Origin: Frondihabitans australicus | Lineage (GTDB): Bacteria; Actinomycetota; Actinomycetes; Actinomycetales; Microbacteriaceae | DNA: 64,000 nucleotides | Direction of reading: 5' to 3' | Assembly (NCBI RefSeq): GCF_003634555.1 | Contig: NZ_RBKS01000001.1 | Location: 744,001 to 808,000, forward strand | Shown: piece by piece, positions 1 through 8,522 of the stretch | Layout: each line of letters begins with the position of its first letter | How positions within the stretch are numbered: the first letter of the stretch is position 1 | Notes under the pieces: generated by a model | The model's input: the letters and a program-made list of their open reading frames with translations, nothing else | What the model was told of the DNA's origin: nothing | Database searches by the model: none | Position numbers and translations under genes: made by a program

Positions 1-611
1 GAGCCGACGTGGCCGCGATCGACGGAACCGCACGCGTCGAGGCGGTCCGCCTCGGCTCCGGCGCCACGCTGCCCGCCGACCTCGTCGTCGTGGCCGTCGG
101 CTGCCTGCCCGCGGTCGAGTGGCTCGCGGGCTCCGGCCTCCACCTGGCGGACGGCGTCGTGTGCGACTCGTCCGGGCGTGCGGCCGACGGTGTCTGGGCG
201 GTCGGCGACGTGGCGGCCTGGCGTGACGACGCGACGGGTGTCGCGCGCCGCGCCGAGCATCAGCAGGGGGCGATCGAGCAGGCGCAGGCCGTCGCCCGGC
301 TCCTGGCGACCGGCTCGGCGTCGCCCCGACCGCTGCCCTTCTTCTGGTCGGACCTCCACGGCACGCGGATCCAGTCGTACGGCGACTTCGCCGGGGGCGG
401 CCGGCTCGTCGCCGTCGAGGGCGACCCCGAGACCGACGACCGGTTCGTCGCCGAGTCGCGGGCCGCTGACGGGCGCGTCGTCGGCGTTGTCGGCTGGAAC
501 CACCCGCGCGGGTTCCGACTCGCGAGGGCGCGTGTCGGCACACGCCCCGACAACTCTTCTGTTTACCCGGCCGCCGACCTCGTCGGCGCAGCGAAAGGCT
601 CCCAGTCATGA
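1..611 (+). CDS. NAD(P)H-dependent ferredoxin reductase, FAD-binding, C-terminal part (5' end outside window)
   Basis: This is the C-terminal ~200 residues of a class of FAD-dependent ferredoxin reductases (rhodocoxin/putidaredoxin reductase type) that pass electrons from NAD(P)H to a ferredoxin serving a P450. Visible signs are the second-dinucleotide-domain end VVVAVGCLP, the FAD motif GVWAVGDVAAW, the helix EHQQGAIEQAQAVAR and the C-terminal interface domain beginning PFFWSDLHGTRIQSYG. The frame is open from base 3, so the true start lies upstream of the window. Its stop overlaps the ATG of the P450 gene (ATGA at 608-611), so the two are almost certainly co-translated. The ferredoxin itself is not in the window and may lie upstream. 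Confidence 0.85.
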   Translation, partial: ADVAAIDGTARVEAVRLGSGATLPADLVVVAVGCLPAVEWLAGSGLHLADGVVCDSSGRAADGVWAVGDVAAWRDDATGVARRAEHQQGAIEQAQAVARLLATGSASPRPLPFFWSDLHGTRIQSYGDFAGGGRLVAVEGDPETDDRFVAESRAADGRVVGVVGWNHPRGFRLARARVGTRPDNSSVYPAADLVGAAKGSQS

Positions 612-1849
612 CCACCACCGACCAGGCCGCGTCGGCCTGCCCGTTCCTCCGCGGCGCCATCACGATCCCGCGCGACGGCACCCCGCTGGCCCCCTCGCCG
701 CTCATCGGCGAGCTGCGCGACGAGAACGCCGCGACGCCCCTCGAGTACGCCGACGGCCACGTCGGCTGGATGGTGACCCGGCACACCGAGGCGCGCGACA
801 TCCTCGCCGACCCGCGCTACAGCCAGCAGCCCATGCGGCTCCCGCTCGGAAAGGGCTACCCGCAGAGCGACAGCGTCGACATCGACGACGACGCCCACGA
901 GTCGCTGCGGCTGTCGAACCTGCTCGGGCTCGACGGCGAGCAGCACCTCCGCATCCGGCGTGCCGTGCTCGGCCGCTTCTCGATCAAGCAGGTGCGCGGG
1001 CGTCGCGAGGCCGTGCAGGCGATCGTCGCCGACCAGCTCCGGATCCTGCTCGAGCACGGCTCGCCCGCGAACATCACCGAGGTGTACACCGAGCCCATCT
1101 CGGCTCGCGTCCACCGCCTCGTGCTCGGGATCCCGGAGGAGATGTTCGACGGCTTCTACCGGCTCTTCGTCGGCACGTCGACGACGCAGGAGAAGTTCGA
1201 CTTCATCCGCGAGGCCTTCGCCCTGAAGCGCGGCCTCCTCGAAGGCGGCGCCGAGCGCACCGAGGACGTCTTCGGCGACCTCCTCGCCGCCGAGGCCGAC
1301 GGCAGCCTGTCGACGCACGAGATCGAGGGCATCGCGCTCGTCCTCATGACCTCCGGCCGCGACTCGGTCGCCTACCTCATCGCCACCGCGACGACGGCGC
1401 TCCTCACCCACCCTTCGCAGGCCGAGCTGCTGCGCCGCGAACCCGAGGTGATGACGACCGCCATCGAGGAGTTCATGCGCTTCGGCGCCATGTTCATCAC
1501 GCTCTTCCCGCGCACCGCGACCGAGACCATCGAGTACGACGGCTTCACGGTCGAGAAGGGGCAGACCGTCTCGGTGTCGCCGGTCGGCGCCAATCGCGAC
1601 GAACGGCATTTCGCCGATCCGACCGAGTTCGACCTCACGCGCGACGCCGGTGGCCACCTCGGCTTCGGGCACGGCCCCCACGGCTGCATCGGCCAGCAGC
1701 TCGCGCGCATCGAGATCCGCGAGGGCGTCTCGCAGCTGTTCGAGGCCCTGCCCACGCTCGCCCTGGTGCACGCCGACCAGCTCGAGCCGCAGCAGTTCGC
1801 CTCCGACGTGCCGACCTACGCCGCGGGCGCGGTGGTGGTGTCGTGGTGA
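608..1849 (+). CDS. Cytochrome P450
   Basis: A soluble bacterial P450 of 413 residues, the usual length for the family. The heme-binding loop FGHGPHGCIG carries the thiolate Cys360. The ExxR pair of the K helix is Glu288-Arg291 (EFMR). The I-helix oxygen-binding stretch reads SGRDS where the common form is AGxDT, so the acid is kept but the following Thr is Ser. It would hydroxylate a small hydrophobic substrate using electrons from the upstream reductase. The substrate cannot be read from the sequence. It overlaps the reductase by ATGA and the downstream propeller gene by GTGA, giving a three-gene coupled unit. Confidence 0.95.
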   Translation: MTTTDQAASACPFLRGAITIPRDGTPLAPSPLIGELRDENAATPLEYADGHVGWMVTRHTEARDILADPRYSQQPMRLPLGKGYPQSDSVDIDDDAHESLRLSNLLGLDGEQHLRIRRAVLGRFSIKQVRGRREAVQAIVADQLRILLEHGSPANITEVYTEPISARVHRLVLGIPEEMFDGFYRLFVGTSTTQEKFDFIREAFALKRGLLEGGAERTEDVFGDLLAAEADGSLSTHEIEGIALVLMTSGRDSVAYLIATATTALLTHPSQAELLRREPEVMTTAIEEFMRFGAMFITLFPRTATETIEYDGFTVEKGQTVSVSPVGANRDERHFADPTEFDLTRDAGGHLGFGHGPHGCIGQQLARIEIREGVSQLFEALPTLALVHADQLEPQQFASDVPTYAAGAVVVSW

Positions 1850-2859
1850 GCGGGGCGGCCGGCGCGACCGAGACGACCGGCGCCGCGACGACCGTCGGCT
1901 GGACCGAACTCTGGCCCGAGGGCGCCGCGAGCCCCGAGTGGTCGCACTCCGGCGCCGCCGTGCTCTCCGACGGCCGCTTCCTCTTCGCCGAGCCCGGCGG
2001 CCAGGCGCTCATCGCTCTCGACGAGACCACGGGCGAGGCGACGCGGGTCGAGACTCCCACCCAGGTCGGGCATGGGCTGACGGTCTCGAGCGTGGAGGGT
2101 CGCGAGATCGTGTGGATCGCCGATCCTGGTGACGACTCGGGCGGCAGGATCCTGAGGTTCGACTGGACCACCGGCTCCGTCGCCGCAATGCCCGACCCCC
2201 TCACCCTCGACGGTGGCCTCGCGGACGACGACCCACGCCTCGCACTGCCGTTCCGACCGACGTCGACCGCGGTCGTCGAGACGCCCGGCCCGCACTTCGG
2301 CGAGCTCTGGGTCGCCGACGGGTACGGCCGCAGCCTCGTGCACCGGTTCGGCGTCGACGGCAGCGTGCTCACGATCGACGGCCCCGACACCGGCGTGGCC
2401 TTCGACTGCCCGCACGGCATCGCCGTCGACACCAGGGCGCAGGAGCCGCGCATCGTCGTCGCCGACAGGCTCCACTCGCGCCTGGTGTTCCTCGATCTGG
2501 AGGGCCGGGCGGTCGGAGTCGTCACCGACGAGACGGTCGCGGGCTCGGCGGCGATGCGGCGGCCGAGTTCGCTCGCCCAGCGCGGCTCTCGGATCCTGGT
2601 GACCGACCTCGTGGGTGCGCTGCTGTCGGTCTCGCCTGAGGGCCGCATCGCCGAGGTGCTGCCGTCGTCCGTCGACGACGAGCGGCCGGGCTGGCCGAAC
2701 GCGCTCGACGCGAGCGGCGCCACCGTGCGCCCGCCGCTCGTCGAGGGGCACCTGAACAGCCCGCACGGCATCGCCGTCGGCCCGGCCGGGCAGGTGTACC
2801 TCACCGAGTGGCTGCTCGGCGGTCGGCAGCTCCGCCTCGATCTCGAGCCCCCGGCCTGA
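1846..2859 (+). CDS. SMP-30/NHL-type beta-propeller protein
   Basis: A 337-residue soluble protein with repeated blade signatures (for example GELWVADGYGRSLVHRF, CPHGIAVD, SPHGIAVGPAGQVYLTEW) typical of SMP-30/gluconolactonase/NHL propellers. Recurrent xPHGIAV strands support the fold. No signal peptide is visible, so it is probably cytoplasmic. I chose the GTG at 1846 because it overlaps the P450 stop as GTGA and gives the natural N terminus. Co-translation with the P450 suggests it acts on, hydrolyses or binds a product of the oxidation (a lactonase-like role is known in this superfamily). This functional link is inference; the reaction is unknown. Confidence 0.75.
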   Translation: MSGAAGATETTGAATTVGWTELWPEGAASPEWSHSGAAVLSDGRFLFAEPGGQALIALDETTGEATRVETPTQVGHGLTVSSVEGREIVWIADPGDDSGGRILRFDWTTGSVAAMPDPLTLDGGLADDDPRLALPFRPTSTAVVETPGPHFGELWVADGYGRSLVHRFGVDGSVLTIDGPDTGVAFDCPHGIAVDTRAQEPRIVVADRLHSRLVFLDLEGRAVGVVTDETVAGSAAMRRPSSLAQRGSRILVTDLVGALLSVSPEGRIAEVLPSSVDDERPGWPNALDASGATVRPPLVEGHLNSPHGIAVGPAGQVYLTEWLLGGRQLRLDLEPPA

Positions 2860-2887
2860 GCGACGGGGCGCGTGCCACGATGAACCC

Positions 2888-3265
2888 ATGATCATCGTGA
2901 CGACGAACGACATCCCGGGCTACCGGGTCACGAACGTGCTGGGCGAGGTGATGGGGCTCACCGTCCGCGCCCTGAACTTCGGCGCCGGCATCACCGCGGG
3001 CTTCCGGGCCATCGGCGGCGGCGAGCTGCCCGAGTACACCCGCACCATGCACGACAGCCGCATCGAGGTGATGAACCGCATGGCGGGTGAGGCCCAGTCG
3101 CGCGGCGGCAACGCGATCCTGGCCATGCGCTTCGACGCGAACGCCATCGGCAGCTACACCGAGATGTGCGCCTACGGCACCGCCGTCGTCATCGAGCCGC
3201 TGCCCGCGACCACGCCGCAGCCGGCACCGGGGGCCTACCCCGCGCCCACCGGCCCCGCCGCCTGA
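2888..3265 (+). CDS. YbjQ family (DUF74) protein
   Basis: A 125-residue protein of the YbjQ/UPF0145 family. The start MIIVTTNDIPGYRV and the conserved core of the type NRMAGEAQSRGGNAILAMRFD match family members, which form small pentameric assemblies of unknown biochemical role. The last ~20 residues are a Pro/Ala-rich tail (PATTPQPAPGAYPAP) beyond the conserved domain. CACGAT at 2876-2881 lies six bases before the ATG and could be a leaderless -10 element. It follows the P450 module by 28 nt but is probably an independent gene. Confidence 0.85.
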   Translation: MIIVTTNDIPGYRVTNVLGEVMGLTVRALNFGAGITAGFRAIGGGELPEYTRTMHDSRIEVMNRMAGEAQSRGGNAILAMRFDANAIGSYTEMCAYGTAVVIEPLPATTPQPAPGAYPAPTGPAA

Positions 3266-3311
3266 CGTGGCCGACGGCACCCCGGGCGAGTCGAGCCGGG
3301 CCGGCTCGGGC

Positions 3312-4097
3312 ATGCGCTGGAGCCCGACGCAGTACGACCTCTTTCAGAGCCACCGCGCGACGCCCTTCTTCGACCTCACGAGCCGGATCAGCTCGCAGGA
3401 GCCCGGCCCCCGCCGCGTCGTCGACCTCGGCTGCGGGCCCGGCTCCCTCACCCGCACCCTCGCCGAGCGCTGGCCCGACGCCGAGGTCGTGGGGGTCGAC
3501 TCGTCGCTCGACATGATCCGGCAGGCACGATCGCAGGCCGACCTGCCGCCGAACCTGTCGTTCGTGATCGGTGACATCGCGTCCTGGGAGCCCGGGCCGC
3601 GCGACGACGTCGTCGTGACGAACGCGGCGCTGCAGTGGGTTCCGGGCCACCAGCGGCTCCTGCCAGGGTGGTTTGACGCGCTGCCCGCGGGCGGCTGGTT
3701 CGCGATGCAGGTGCCGGGTTCGTCGACGAACCGGTCGCACGAGCTCCTGCGCGAACTCGCCGCCTCGCCCCGCTGGGAGCCGCTGCTGCGCGACGTGATC
3801 CGGCCGGAGGAGAACGTGTCGAGCGCCTCGGCGTACCTCACGCAGATGCTCGAGTGCGGTCTCGAGGCGACCTCGTGGGAGACCACCTACGAGCACCTGC
3901 TGCAGGGCGACGACCCCGTGCTCGAGTGGGTGCGCGGCACGAGTCTGCGGCCGGTGCTGACGGCGCTCGGCCCCGACGACCGTGCGGAGTTCGAGGCGTC
4001 GTACCGGGCCCTGCTCGCCGACGCCTACCCGACGGGCCGCTTCGGCACGATCTACCCCTTCCGGCGGATCTTCGCGGTGGGCCGCAAGCCCGCCTGA
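3312..4097 (+). CDS. tam: Trans-aconitate 2-methyltransferase
   Basis: An S-adenosylmethionine-dependent methyltransferase of 261 residues, matching the ~255-residue Tam family. It starts with the family signature MRWSPTQYDLF and has motif I VVDLGCGPGSLT, followed by the acidic VVGVDSSLDM. The family methylates trans-aconitate, an inhibitor of aconitase, and so detoxifies a by-product of the citric acid cycle. I preferred ATG 3312 to GTG 3267, which would add 15 residues unlike the family N terminus, although the GTG lies directly after the preceding stop. A long perfect hairpin follows the stop and probably ends transcription. Confidence 0.85.
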   Translation: MRWSPTQYDLFQSHRATPFFDLTSRISSQEPGPRRVVDLGCGPGSLTRTLAERWPDAEVVGVDSSLDMIRQARSQADLPPNLSFVIGDIASWEPGPRDDVVVTNAALQWVPGHQRLLPGWFDALPAGGWFAMQVPGSSTNRSHELLRELAASPRWEPLLRDVIRPEENVSSASAYLTQMLECGLEATSWETTYEHLLQGDDPVLEWVRGTSLRPVLTALGPDDRAEFEASYRALLADAYPTGRFGTIYPFRRIFAVGRKPA

Positions 4098-4108
4098 CCC
4101 CGCCGTAA

Positions 4109-4168
4109 CGCGACACAACGCGACACCTGCGACGTCTCGCCGCGTCGCAGGTGTCGCGTTGTGTCGCG
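4109..4168. repeat. Perfect 26-8-26 inverted repeat (hairpin/terminator)
   Basis: Arms 4109-4134 and 4143-4168 are exact reverse complements (26 of 26) around the loop TCTCGCCG. The stem starts 11 nt after the tam stop and ends 27 nt before the -10 box of the next gene. It is far longer than an ordinary intrinsic terminator and is not followed by a T tract. It could act as terminator, mRNA 3'-end stabiliser or a REP-like element. Confidence 0.9.
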
Positions 4169-4195
4169 GAAGGGCAGGGCGACCGGCCCGGCGGC

Positions 4196-4201
4196 TAGGG
4201 T
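4196..4201 (+). promoter_or_regulatory. -10 box TAGGGT of a leaderless promoter
   Basis: TAGGGT is followed by six bases and then the ATG at 4208, the spacing expected if transcription begins at the start codon. No Shine-Dalgarno sequence is present. Confidence 0.5.
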
Positions 4202-4207
4202 CGACGC

Positions 4208-4876
4208 ATGGCCGAACCACGAACCGAACGCGGGCTCGACCGCCTCGTCAACTTCTCCGACGCCACCGTCGCGATCGCGATCACCCTGCTGATCCTGCCG
4301 CTCGTCGACGTCGCCACCGAGACGCGCGACCACGACCTCGGCACCGTATTCCACGAGAACCTCGGCGCCCTCATCAGCTTCGTCGTGACCTTCGCCGTGA
4401 TCGGCCAGTTCTGGACCGTGCACCACCGAATCTTCGAGTACGTCCGCGCGTACTCGCCGCGACTCATCGCCGCCAACTTCGTCTGGCTCGCCGGAATCGT
4501 GTTCTTGCCCTTCGCCGCCAACGTGCTGTCAGGATCCGACGGCCAGCCGTCCATCTCGGCCCTCTACATCGGCACGATGGTCGTGGTGACCGCCGCGGCG
4601 TTCGGCATCGACCTGATCCTGATCCGCCACCCAGAGCTGTGCCACCCCGAGAGCGTCGGCGACCTGTCTCTCGCACCGTCGCTGTCGTTCATCACGCTGC
4701 TCGTCGTCGCCGGGGTGATCGCCGTCGTGTTCCCGGCGATCAACCTCTACGCCCTGCTGATCCTCTTCCTCGGGCGCGAGACGACGAAGCTGTACGACCG
4801 GTGGCTGCCCCGGGCGGCGGCGGTCGGTCGGCGGGCGGGCGACGCGAAGGCCGAGGAGGGCGCTACGAGCGAGTGA
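4208..4876 (+). CDS. TMEM175-family (DUF1211) potassium-channel-like membrane protein
   Basis: A 222-residue integral membrane protein of the prokaryotic TMEM175 family. The first helix begins with the family RxxxFSD motif (RLVNFSDATVAIAITLL) that lines the pore in this family, and about six hydrophobic segments follow. Prokaryotic TMEM175 proteins assemble as tetrameric K+-permeable channels; permeability of this one is inferred. The 3' end overlaps the convergent MFS gene by 14 nt. A second family member lies at 41481-42143. Confidence 0.85.
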   Translation: MAEPRTERGLDRLVNFSDATVAIAITLLILPLVDVATETRDHDLGTVFHENLGALISFVVTFAVIGQFWTVHHRIFEYVRAYSPRLIAANFVWLAGIVFLPFAANVLSGSDGQPSISALYIGTMVVVTAAAFGIDLILIRHPELCHPESVGDLSLAPSLSFITLLVVAGVIAVVFPAINLYALLILFLGRETTKLYDRWLPRAAAVGRRAGDAKAEEGATSE

Positions 4877-6068
4877 CCTTCGGGTGCGGGTCGCGCTTGG
4901 GGATCCAGCGGGCCATGGCCGCTGCTCCGGCGAACCCGACGAAGCCCGAGACCACGATGCCACCGGCGAGGCCGATGATGCCGGTGAACAGCGACAGGAT
5001 CGCCGGGCCGACGAACGCGCCGCCGTCGGACAGCTCGCGCCACAGGCCGAGGAAGGTCGGGCGGCCCACCGCCGGCGACATGTCGGAGCCCAGAGTCTGA
5101 ACGATGCCCGAGCCGATGCCATTGCCGAAGCCCATGAGGACCGACACCAGCGTGAGCAGCACGAAGCCGTGCGTGAGCGGCATCAGCACCATCGCCACGC
5201 CCATCGTGAGGCAGCAGGGGATCGCGATCCACTTGCGGCCGTAGCGGTCCATGACGAAGCCGGCCGGATAGAAGATCGCCGCGTCGACGACGCCGGCGAT
5301 CCCGTAGATGATCGACGACTCGGTGGCCGACAGCCCGATGTGCACCGCCCAGAGGGGGATCACGACCTGGCGGGTCGAGCGGATGGCCGACAGCAGCAGG
5401 ATCCCGATGCCGAGCGTGAGAAACAGCTTCCAGTACCTCTGGAGCATGCCGATCGTGGTGGCCTTCGCCGCTCCCGGGATCGGCGTGCGGTCTTCGACGA
5501 GGTCGGGCACGACGTAGGCGATGAATCCTGCGCCCACGATCGTCACCAGCGCCACCGTGTAGGCGCCGTCGATGCCCCAGAGGCCGATCGCTCCGGCGGC
5601 CACGAACGGTCCGAGGAAGGTGCCGATGCGCGTCGAGCCGCCGAGGGTGGAGAGGGCGCGCGCCCGCATGTGGGCGGGCACGACCTGGGTGAGGTACGAC
5701 TGCCGGGCCAGGATGAACACCGAGCTCGCGGCGCCGACGAGCGCGATGCCGAGCGTGAAGACGACGAGCCCGAGCGGCAGCAGGCACAGCGCGAGGCCGA
5801 TCGCTGAGAGCACGCTCGCGCCGATCATGGCCCGGCGTTCGCCGAACTTCGTCGCGATGACGCCGGACGGGATGTTCGTGACCAACGAGCCGAGGCCGAG
5901 CACCGAGACGATGAGGGAGGCGAGGGCCTCGCTCGCGCCCCGGTCGATCGCGCTCACGGCGACGACCGGCAGGAGGGCGCCCTGCGAGAAGCCGTAGAGC
6001 ACGCTCGGGCCGAATGCGCCGAGGGCGATACGGCGGAGGGAGAAGTCGTCGCTCGCCGTGGTGCTCAT
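4863..6068 (-). CDS. MFS transporter
   Basis: A 401-residue major facilitator superfamily protein with about 12 hydrophobic helices. The loop between helices 2 and 3 reads KFGERRA, and the equivalent loop in the second half is DRYGRKW, both fitting the MFS Asp-Arg-x-Gly-Arg pattern. The substrate is not evident; the family member type suggests small-molecule efflux. ATG 6068 was chosen because a -10 box TAGAGT (6076-6081, minus strand) lies seven bases upstream. The gene is divergent from nadE, and a perfect 22-bp palindrome lies in the shared promoter region, so a dedicated regulator may control it. Confidence 0.85.
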   Translation of the reverse strand: MSTTASDDFSLRRIALGAFGPSVLYGFSQGALLPVVAVSAIDRGASEALASLIVSVLGLGSLVTNIPSGVIATKFGERRAMIGASVLSAIGLALCLLPLGLVVFTLGIALVGAASSVFILARQSYLTQVVPAHMRARALSTLGGSTRIGTFLGPFVAAGAIGLWGIDGAYTVALVTIVGAGFIAYVVPDLVEDRTPIPGAAKATTIGMLQRYWKLFLTLGIGILLLSAIRSTRQVVIPLWAVHIGLSATESSIIYGIAGVVDAAIFYPAGFVMDRYGRKWIAIPCCLTMGVAMVLMPLTHGFVLLTLVSVLMGFGNGIGSGIVQTLGSDMSPAVGRPTFLGLWRELSDGGAFVGPAILSLFTGIIGLAGGIVVSGFVGFAGAAAMARWIPKRDPHPKVTRS

Positions 6069-6075
6069 CGCGTTC

Positions 6076-6134
6076 ACTCTACGCCCGACTGTCTCGACGT
6101 CGAGACAGTTCTGGGTGTGCGGCGGCGCTACGCT
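6076..6134. promoter_or_regulatory. Divergent promoter region MFS / nadE
   Basis: On the minus strand TAGAGT (6076-6081) serves the MFS gene. On the plus strand TACGCT (6129-6134) lies six bases before the nadE ATG. Both fit leaderless promoters. Their -35 regions, placed 17 nt away, would both fall on or at the edge of the palindrome at 6088-6109. Confidence 0.55.
6088..6109. promoter_or_regulatory. Perfect 22-bp palindrome, candidate operator
   Basis: The bases ACTGTCTCGAC and their reverse complement are directly abutted, giving an 11+11 palindrome. Its position between two divergent -10 boxes is typical of a dimeric repressor site (TetR or MarR type). No regulator gene is adjacent, so the cognate protein is unknown. 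Confidence 0.6.
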
Positions 6135-6140
6135 CGACCC

Positions 6141-6968
6141 ATGAGACCGCTGCAGGCACGCATCATCGACGACCTCTCCGTCCGCCCCGAGATCGACCCG
6201 GCCGCCGAGGTCGAGACTCGGGTGTCGTTCCTCACCGACTACCTGCGCACCACCGGCGCGAAGGGCCTCGTGCTCGGGATCTCGGGCGGCCAGGACTCCT
6301 CGCTGGCCGGCCGTCTCTGCCAGCTTGCCGTCGAGCGCCTGGCCGAGGGCGGGGTCGACGTCGACTTCATCGCGGTCCGGCTGCCCTACGCGGTGCAGGC
6401 CGACGAGGACGACGCGCAGCTCGCCCTCACGTTCATCCGGCCGAAGAACACGGTGACCTTCGACATCAAGCAGGCCGTCGACGGGTTCGCCGACGAGTTC
6501 GTGCGCGCCACCGGCGGCCCGATCAGCGACTTCAACAAGGGCAACGTCAAGGCCCGCGCCCGCATGATCGCGCAGTACGCGCTCGCCGGCCAGACCGGCC
6601 TGCTCGTCGTCGGCACCGACCACGCCGCCGAGGCGATCACCGGCTTCTTCACGAAGTTCGGCGACGGAGGCGCCGACATCCTGCCGCTCTCGGGCCTGTC
6701 GAAGCGTCAGGGCCGCGCCCTCCTCGAGCACCTCGGCGCCCCCGAGCGGCTCTACCTCAAGGCACCGACCGCCGATCTGCTCGACGACAACCCGGGCCAG
6801 ACCGACGAGGCGAACCTCGGCCTCAGCTACAGCGACATCGACGACTTCCTCGAGGGCCGTGACGTCGCCGCCGACGTCGCCGAGAAGCTCGAGGCCCGCT
6901 ACCTCGCCACCCGCCACAAGCGGAACGCGCCGGTGTCGCCGGTCGACGACTGGTGGCGCTCGGCCTAG
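6141..6968 (+). CDS. nadE: Ammonia-dependent NAD+ synthetase
   Basis: NadE converts nicotinic acid adenine dinucleotide to NAD+ with ATP and ammonia, the last step of NAD synthesis. The 275-residue length is that of the short, ammonia-dependent form; there is no glutaminase domain. The PP-loop SGGQDS is at residues 48-53, and the deamido-NAD/ATP-binding stretch around [22 protein letters not shown] is complete. The start at ATG 6141 matches E. coli NadE and has a -10 box six bases upstream. A 60-bp palindromic repeat follows 12 nt after the stop and separates it from a convergent MFS gene. Confidence 0.95.
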   Translation: MRPLQARIIDDLSVRPEIDPAAEVETRVSFLTDYLRTTGAKGLVLGISGGQDSSLAGRLCQLAVERLAEGGVDVDFIAVRLPYAVQADEDDAQLALTFIRPKNTVTFDIKQAVDGFADEFVRATGGPISDFNKGNVKARARMIAQYALAGQTGLLVVGTDHAAEAITGFFTKFGDGGADILPLSGLSKRQGRALLEHLGAPERLYLKAPTADLLDDNPGQTDEANLGLSYSDIDDFLEGRDVAADVAEKLEARYLATRHKRNAPVSPVDDWWRSA

Positions 6969-6980
6969 CCTGCTACACGC

Positions 6981-7040
6981 GAACCGCCGAGCGGCCAACG
7001 AACCTCCGCGCGCGACGGTTCGTCGGCCGGACGGCGGTTC
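6981..7040. repeat. 60-bp palindromic repeat, copy A (24-12-24)
   Basis: The arms GAACCGCCGAGCGGCCAACG... (6981-7004) and ...GTCGGCCGGACGGCGGTTC (7017-7040) are complementary except for three positions, around a 12-nt loop. Copies with the same geometry and related sequence occur at 52090-52149 and 53208-53267. Copy A sits exactly between the convergent nadE and MFS genes and may act as a bidirectional terminator. Confidence 0.85.
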
Positions 7041-8522
7041 TTAGGAGCCCGGTGGCGCAGGAGCAGCGGCACCCGCCCTCGGTAGAAACGTCAGCGCCGC
7101 CGCGGCCAGCAGCGCCGCCCCCGCGCACACGCTCCACACCGTGAGGTAGCCCGCGAGCGACGCGGCCCCGGCGCGCGGATCCGCGACGCTTCCGACATCG
7201 GCGAGGGCGATCGCGAAGACCGACGACGCCACCGCCCCGCCGACGGTCTTGGTGGTGTTCGTCATGCCGGTCGCGAATCCCGTGCGGTCGGGCGGCGCCG
7301 CCGCCGCGGCCGCCGCGGGCAGGGACGCGATGATGCCGCCCGTGCCGATGCCGGCCAGCGCCATCGCGACGGTGACCTCGACGGCGGTGGAGTGGAACGG
7401 CAGGAACGTCGCGTAGCCGATCGCGACGACGACGCAGGAGCCGACGAGCGACTCCCGGTCGCCGATCCGCCGTGCGACGGCGGGCAGGGTGAACGCGCCG
7501 ACGGCGAGGAAGATCACGTAGATGCCGGTCAGGATCGACACGAACGACGCGGACAGGCCGAGGCCGTACCCGGCGGCGGCGGGCTGCGCGCGCACGTAGG
7601 TCGAGAGGGGGATCTGGGCGCCGAGCACCGACATGCCGATGAGGAAGGCCGTCGCCTGCAGGGGCCACTGGGCGCGCGAGACGAGGAGGCGGACGTCGAT
7701 CAGCGGCTCCTGCCGCCCCCGCTCGTAACGGGTGAACGGCCAGATCGCGACGAGCCCCAGGACGATCAGGGCCCACGGCAGCGGCGACGCCGGGCCGGCG
7801 AGGCGGATCACGACGAACCCGGCCATGACGAGGCCGAGCACGACGACGAGCAGGGCGAGGCCCACGCCGTCGAAGCCGGTTCCGGGCCGGCCGGGGGTGC
7901 GCTCGATGCCGATCCAGACCACGACGAAGCACACGGTGACAGCGAGGGCGGGGATTGCGAGCACCAGAGTGAGCGGGGCCGAGTCGACGAGGGCTCCCGC
8001 CGTGAGGGCTGCGGCGATCACGGCGATCTCGAGGGCGCCGACCAGGATGCCCGCCGCCCGCCGCGTCAGCTGGTGCTGGTCGGGCGACCCCGCGGTGCGC
8101 CGGTGGATGATCGCCACCTCGACCGGCAGCCACACGACGTAGGCGCCCTGCAGCGCGAAACCGGCGAGGAACAGCGGGAACGAGGGGGCGAAGGCGAGCA
8201 CCCAGGATCCTGCGGCCGTCGCGGCCGTTGCGATGAGCAGCACCTGGCGGTGGCCGATGGCGTCGCCGAGCCTGGCCAGCAGGGGCACGGTGAGCGCCGA
8301 GAAGATGAGCTGCGACGCCTCGAACCAGTTCACGTCGGCGGTCGCGATGCCGAGCCGCGCGGCGATGTCGGTCCAGATGGGGGAGTAGAAGCCCTGCAGC
8401 ACACCGCTGGCGAGTTCCACGCCGACGAGCACGCCGACCACGGCGACGAGGCCCCTCGAGGGTGCGCCGGGCGAAGGGTTCTGCCCGCTGCGACCCGGCG
8501 CGGGCAGCTGCTCCGCGCTCAT
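7041..8522 (-). CDS. MFS transporter, DHA2-like drug exporter family
   Basis: A 493-residue membrane protein with about 14 hydrophobic segments, the size and layout of the 14-helix DHA2 (EmrB/QacA-type) branch of the major facilitator superfamily. The helix 2-3 loop is ARLGDAIGHRQV. An Ala-rich cytoplasmic stretch (SLPAAAAAAAPPDRTG) precedes the last helices. It probably exports small amphipathic compounds by proton antiport. Its ATG overlaps the TGA of the M20 peptidase gene (ATGA at 8519-8522), so the peptidase and exporter are coupled. Confidence 0.85.
   Translation of the reverse strand: MSAEQLPAPGRSGQNPSPGAPSRGLVAVVGVLVGVELASGVLQGFYSPIWTDIAARLGIATADVNWFEASQLIFSALTVPLLARLGDAIGHRQVLLIATAATAAGSWVLAFAPSFPLFLAGFALQGAYVVWLPVEVAIIHRRTAGSPDQHQLTRRAAGILVGALEIAVIAAALTAGALVDSAPLTLVLAIPALAVTVCFVVVWIGIERTPGRPGTGFDGVGLALLVVVLGLVMAGFVVIRLAGPASPLPWALIVLGLVAIWPFTRYERGRQEPLIDVRLLVSRAQWPLQATAFLIGMSVLGAQIPLSTYVRAQPAAAGYGLGLSASFVSILTGIYVIFLAVGAFTLPAVARRIGDRESLVGSCVVVAIGYATFLPFHSTAVEVTVAMALAGIGTGGIIASLPAAAAAAAPPDRTGFATGMTNTTKTVGGAVASSVFAIALADVGSVADPRAGAASLAGYLTVWSVCAGAALLAAAALTFLPRAGAAAPAPPGS

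Noticed and set aside
178-1845. Open frame leading into the propeller gene from base 178
   Set aside because: This part is a shifted frame of the reductase and P450 genes; the propeller starts at GTG 1846.
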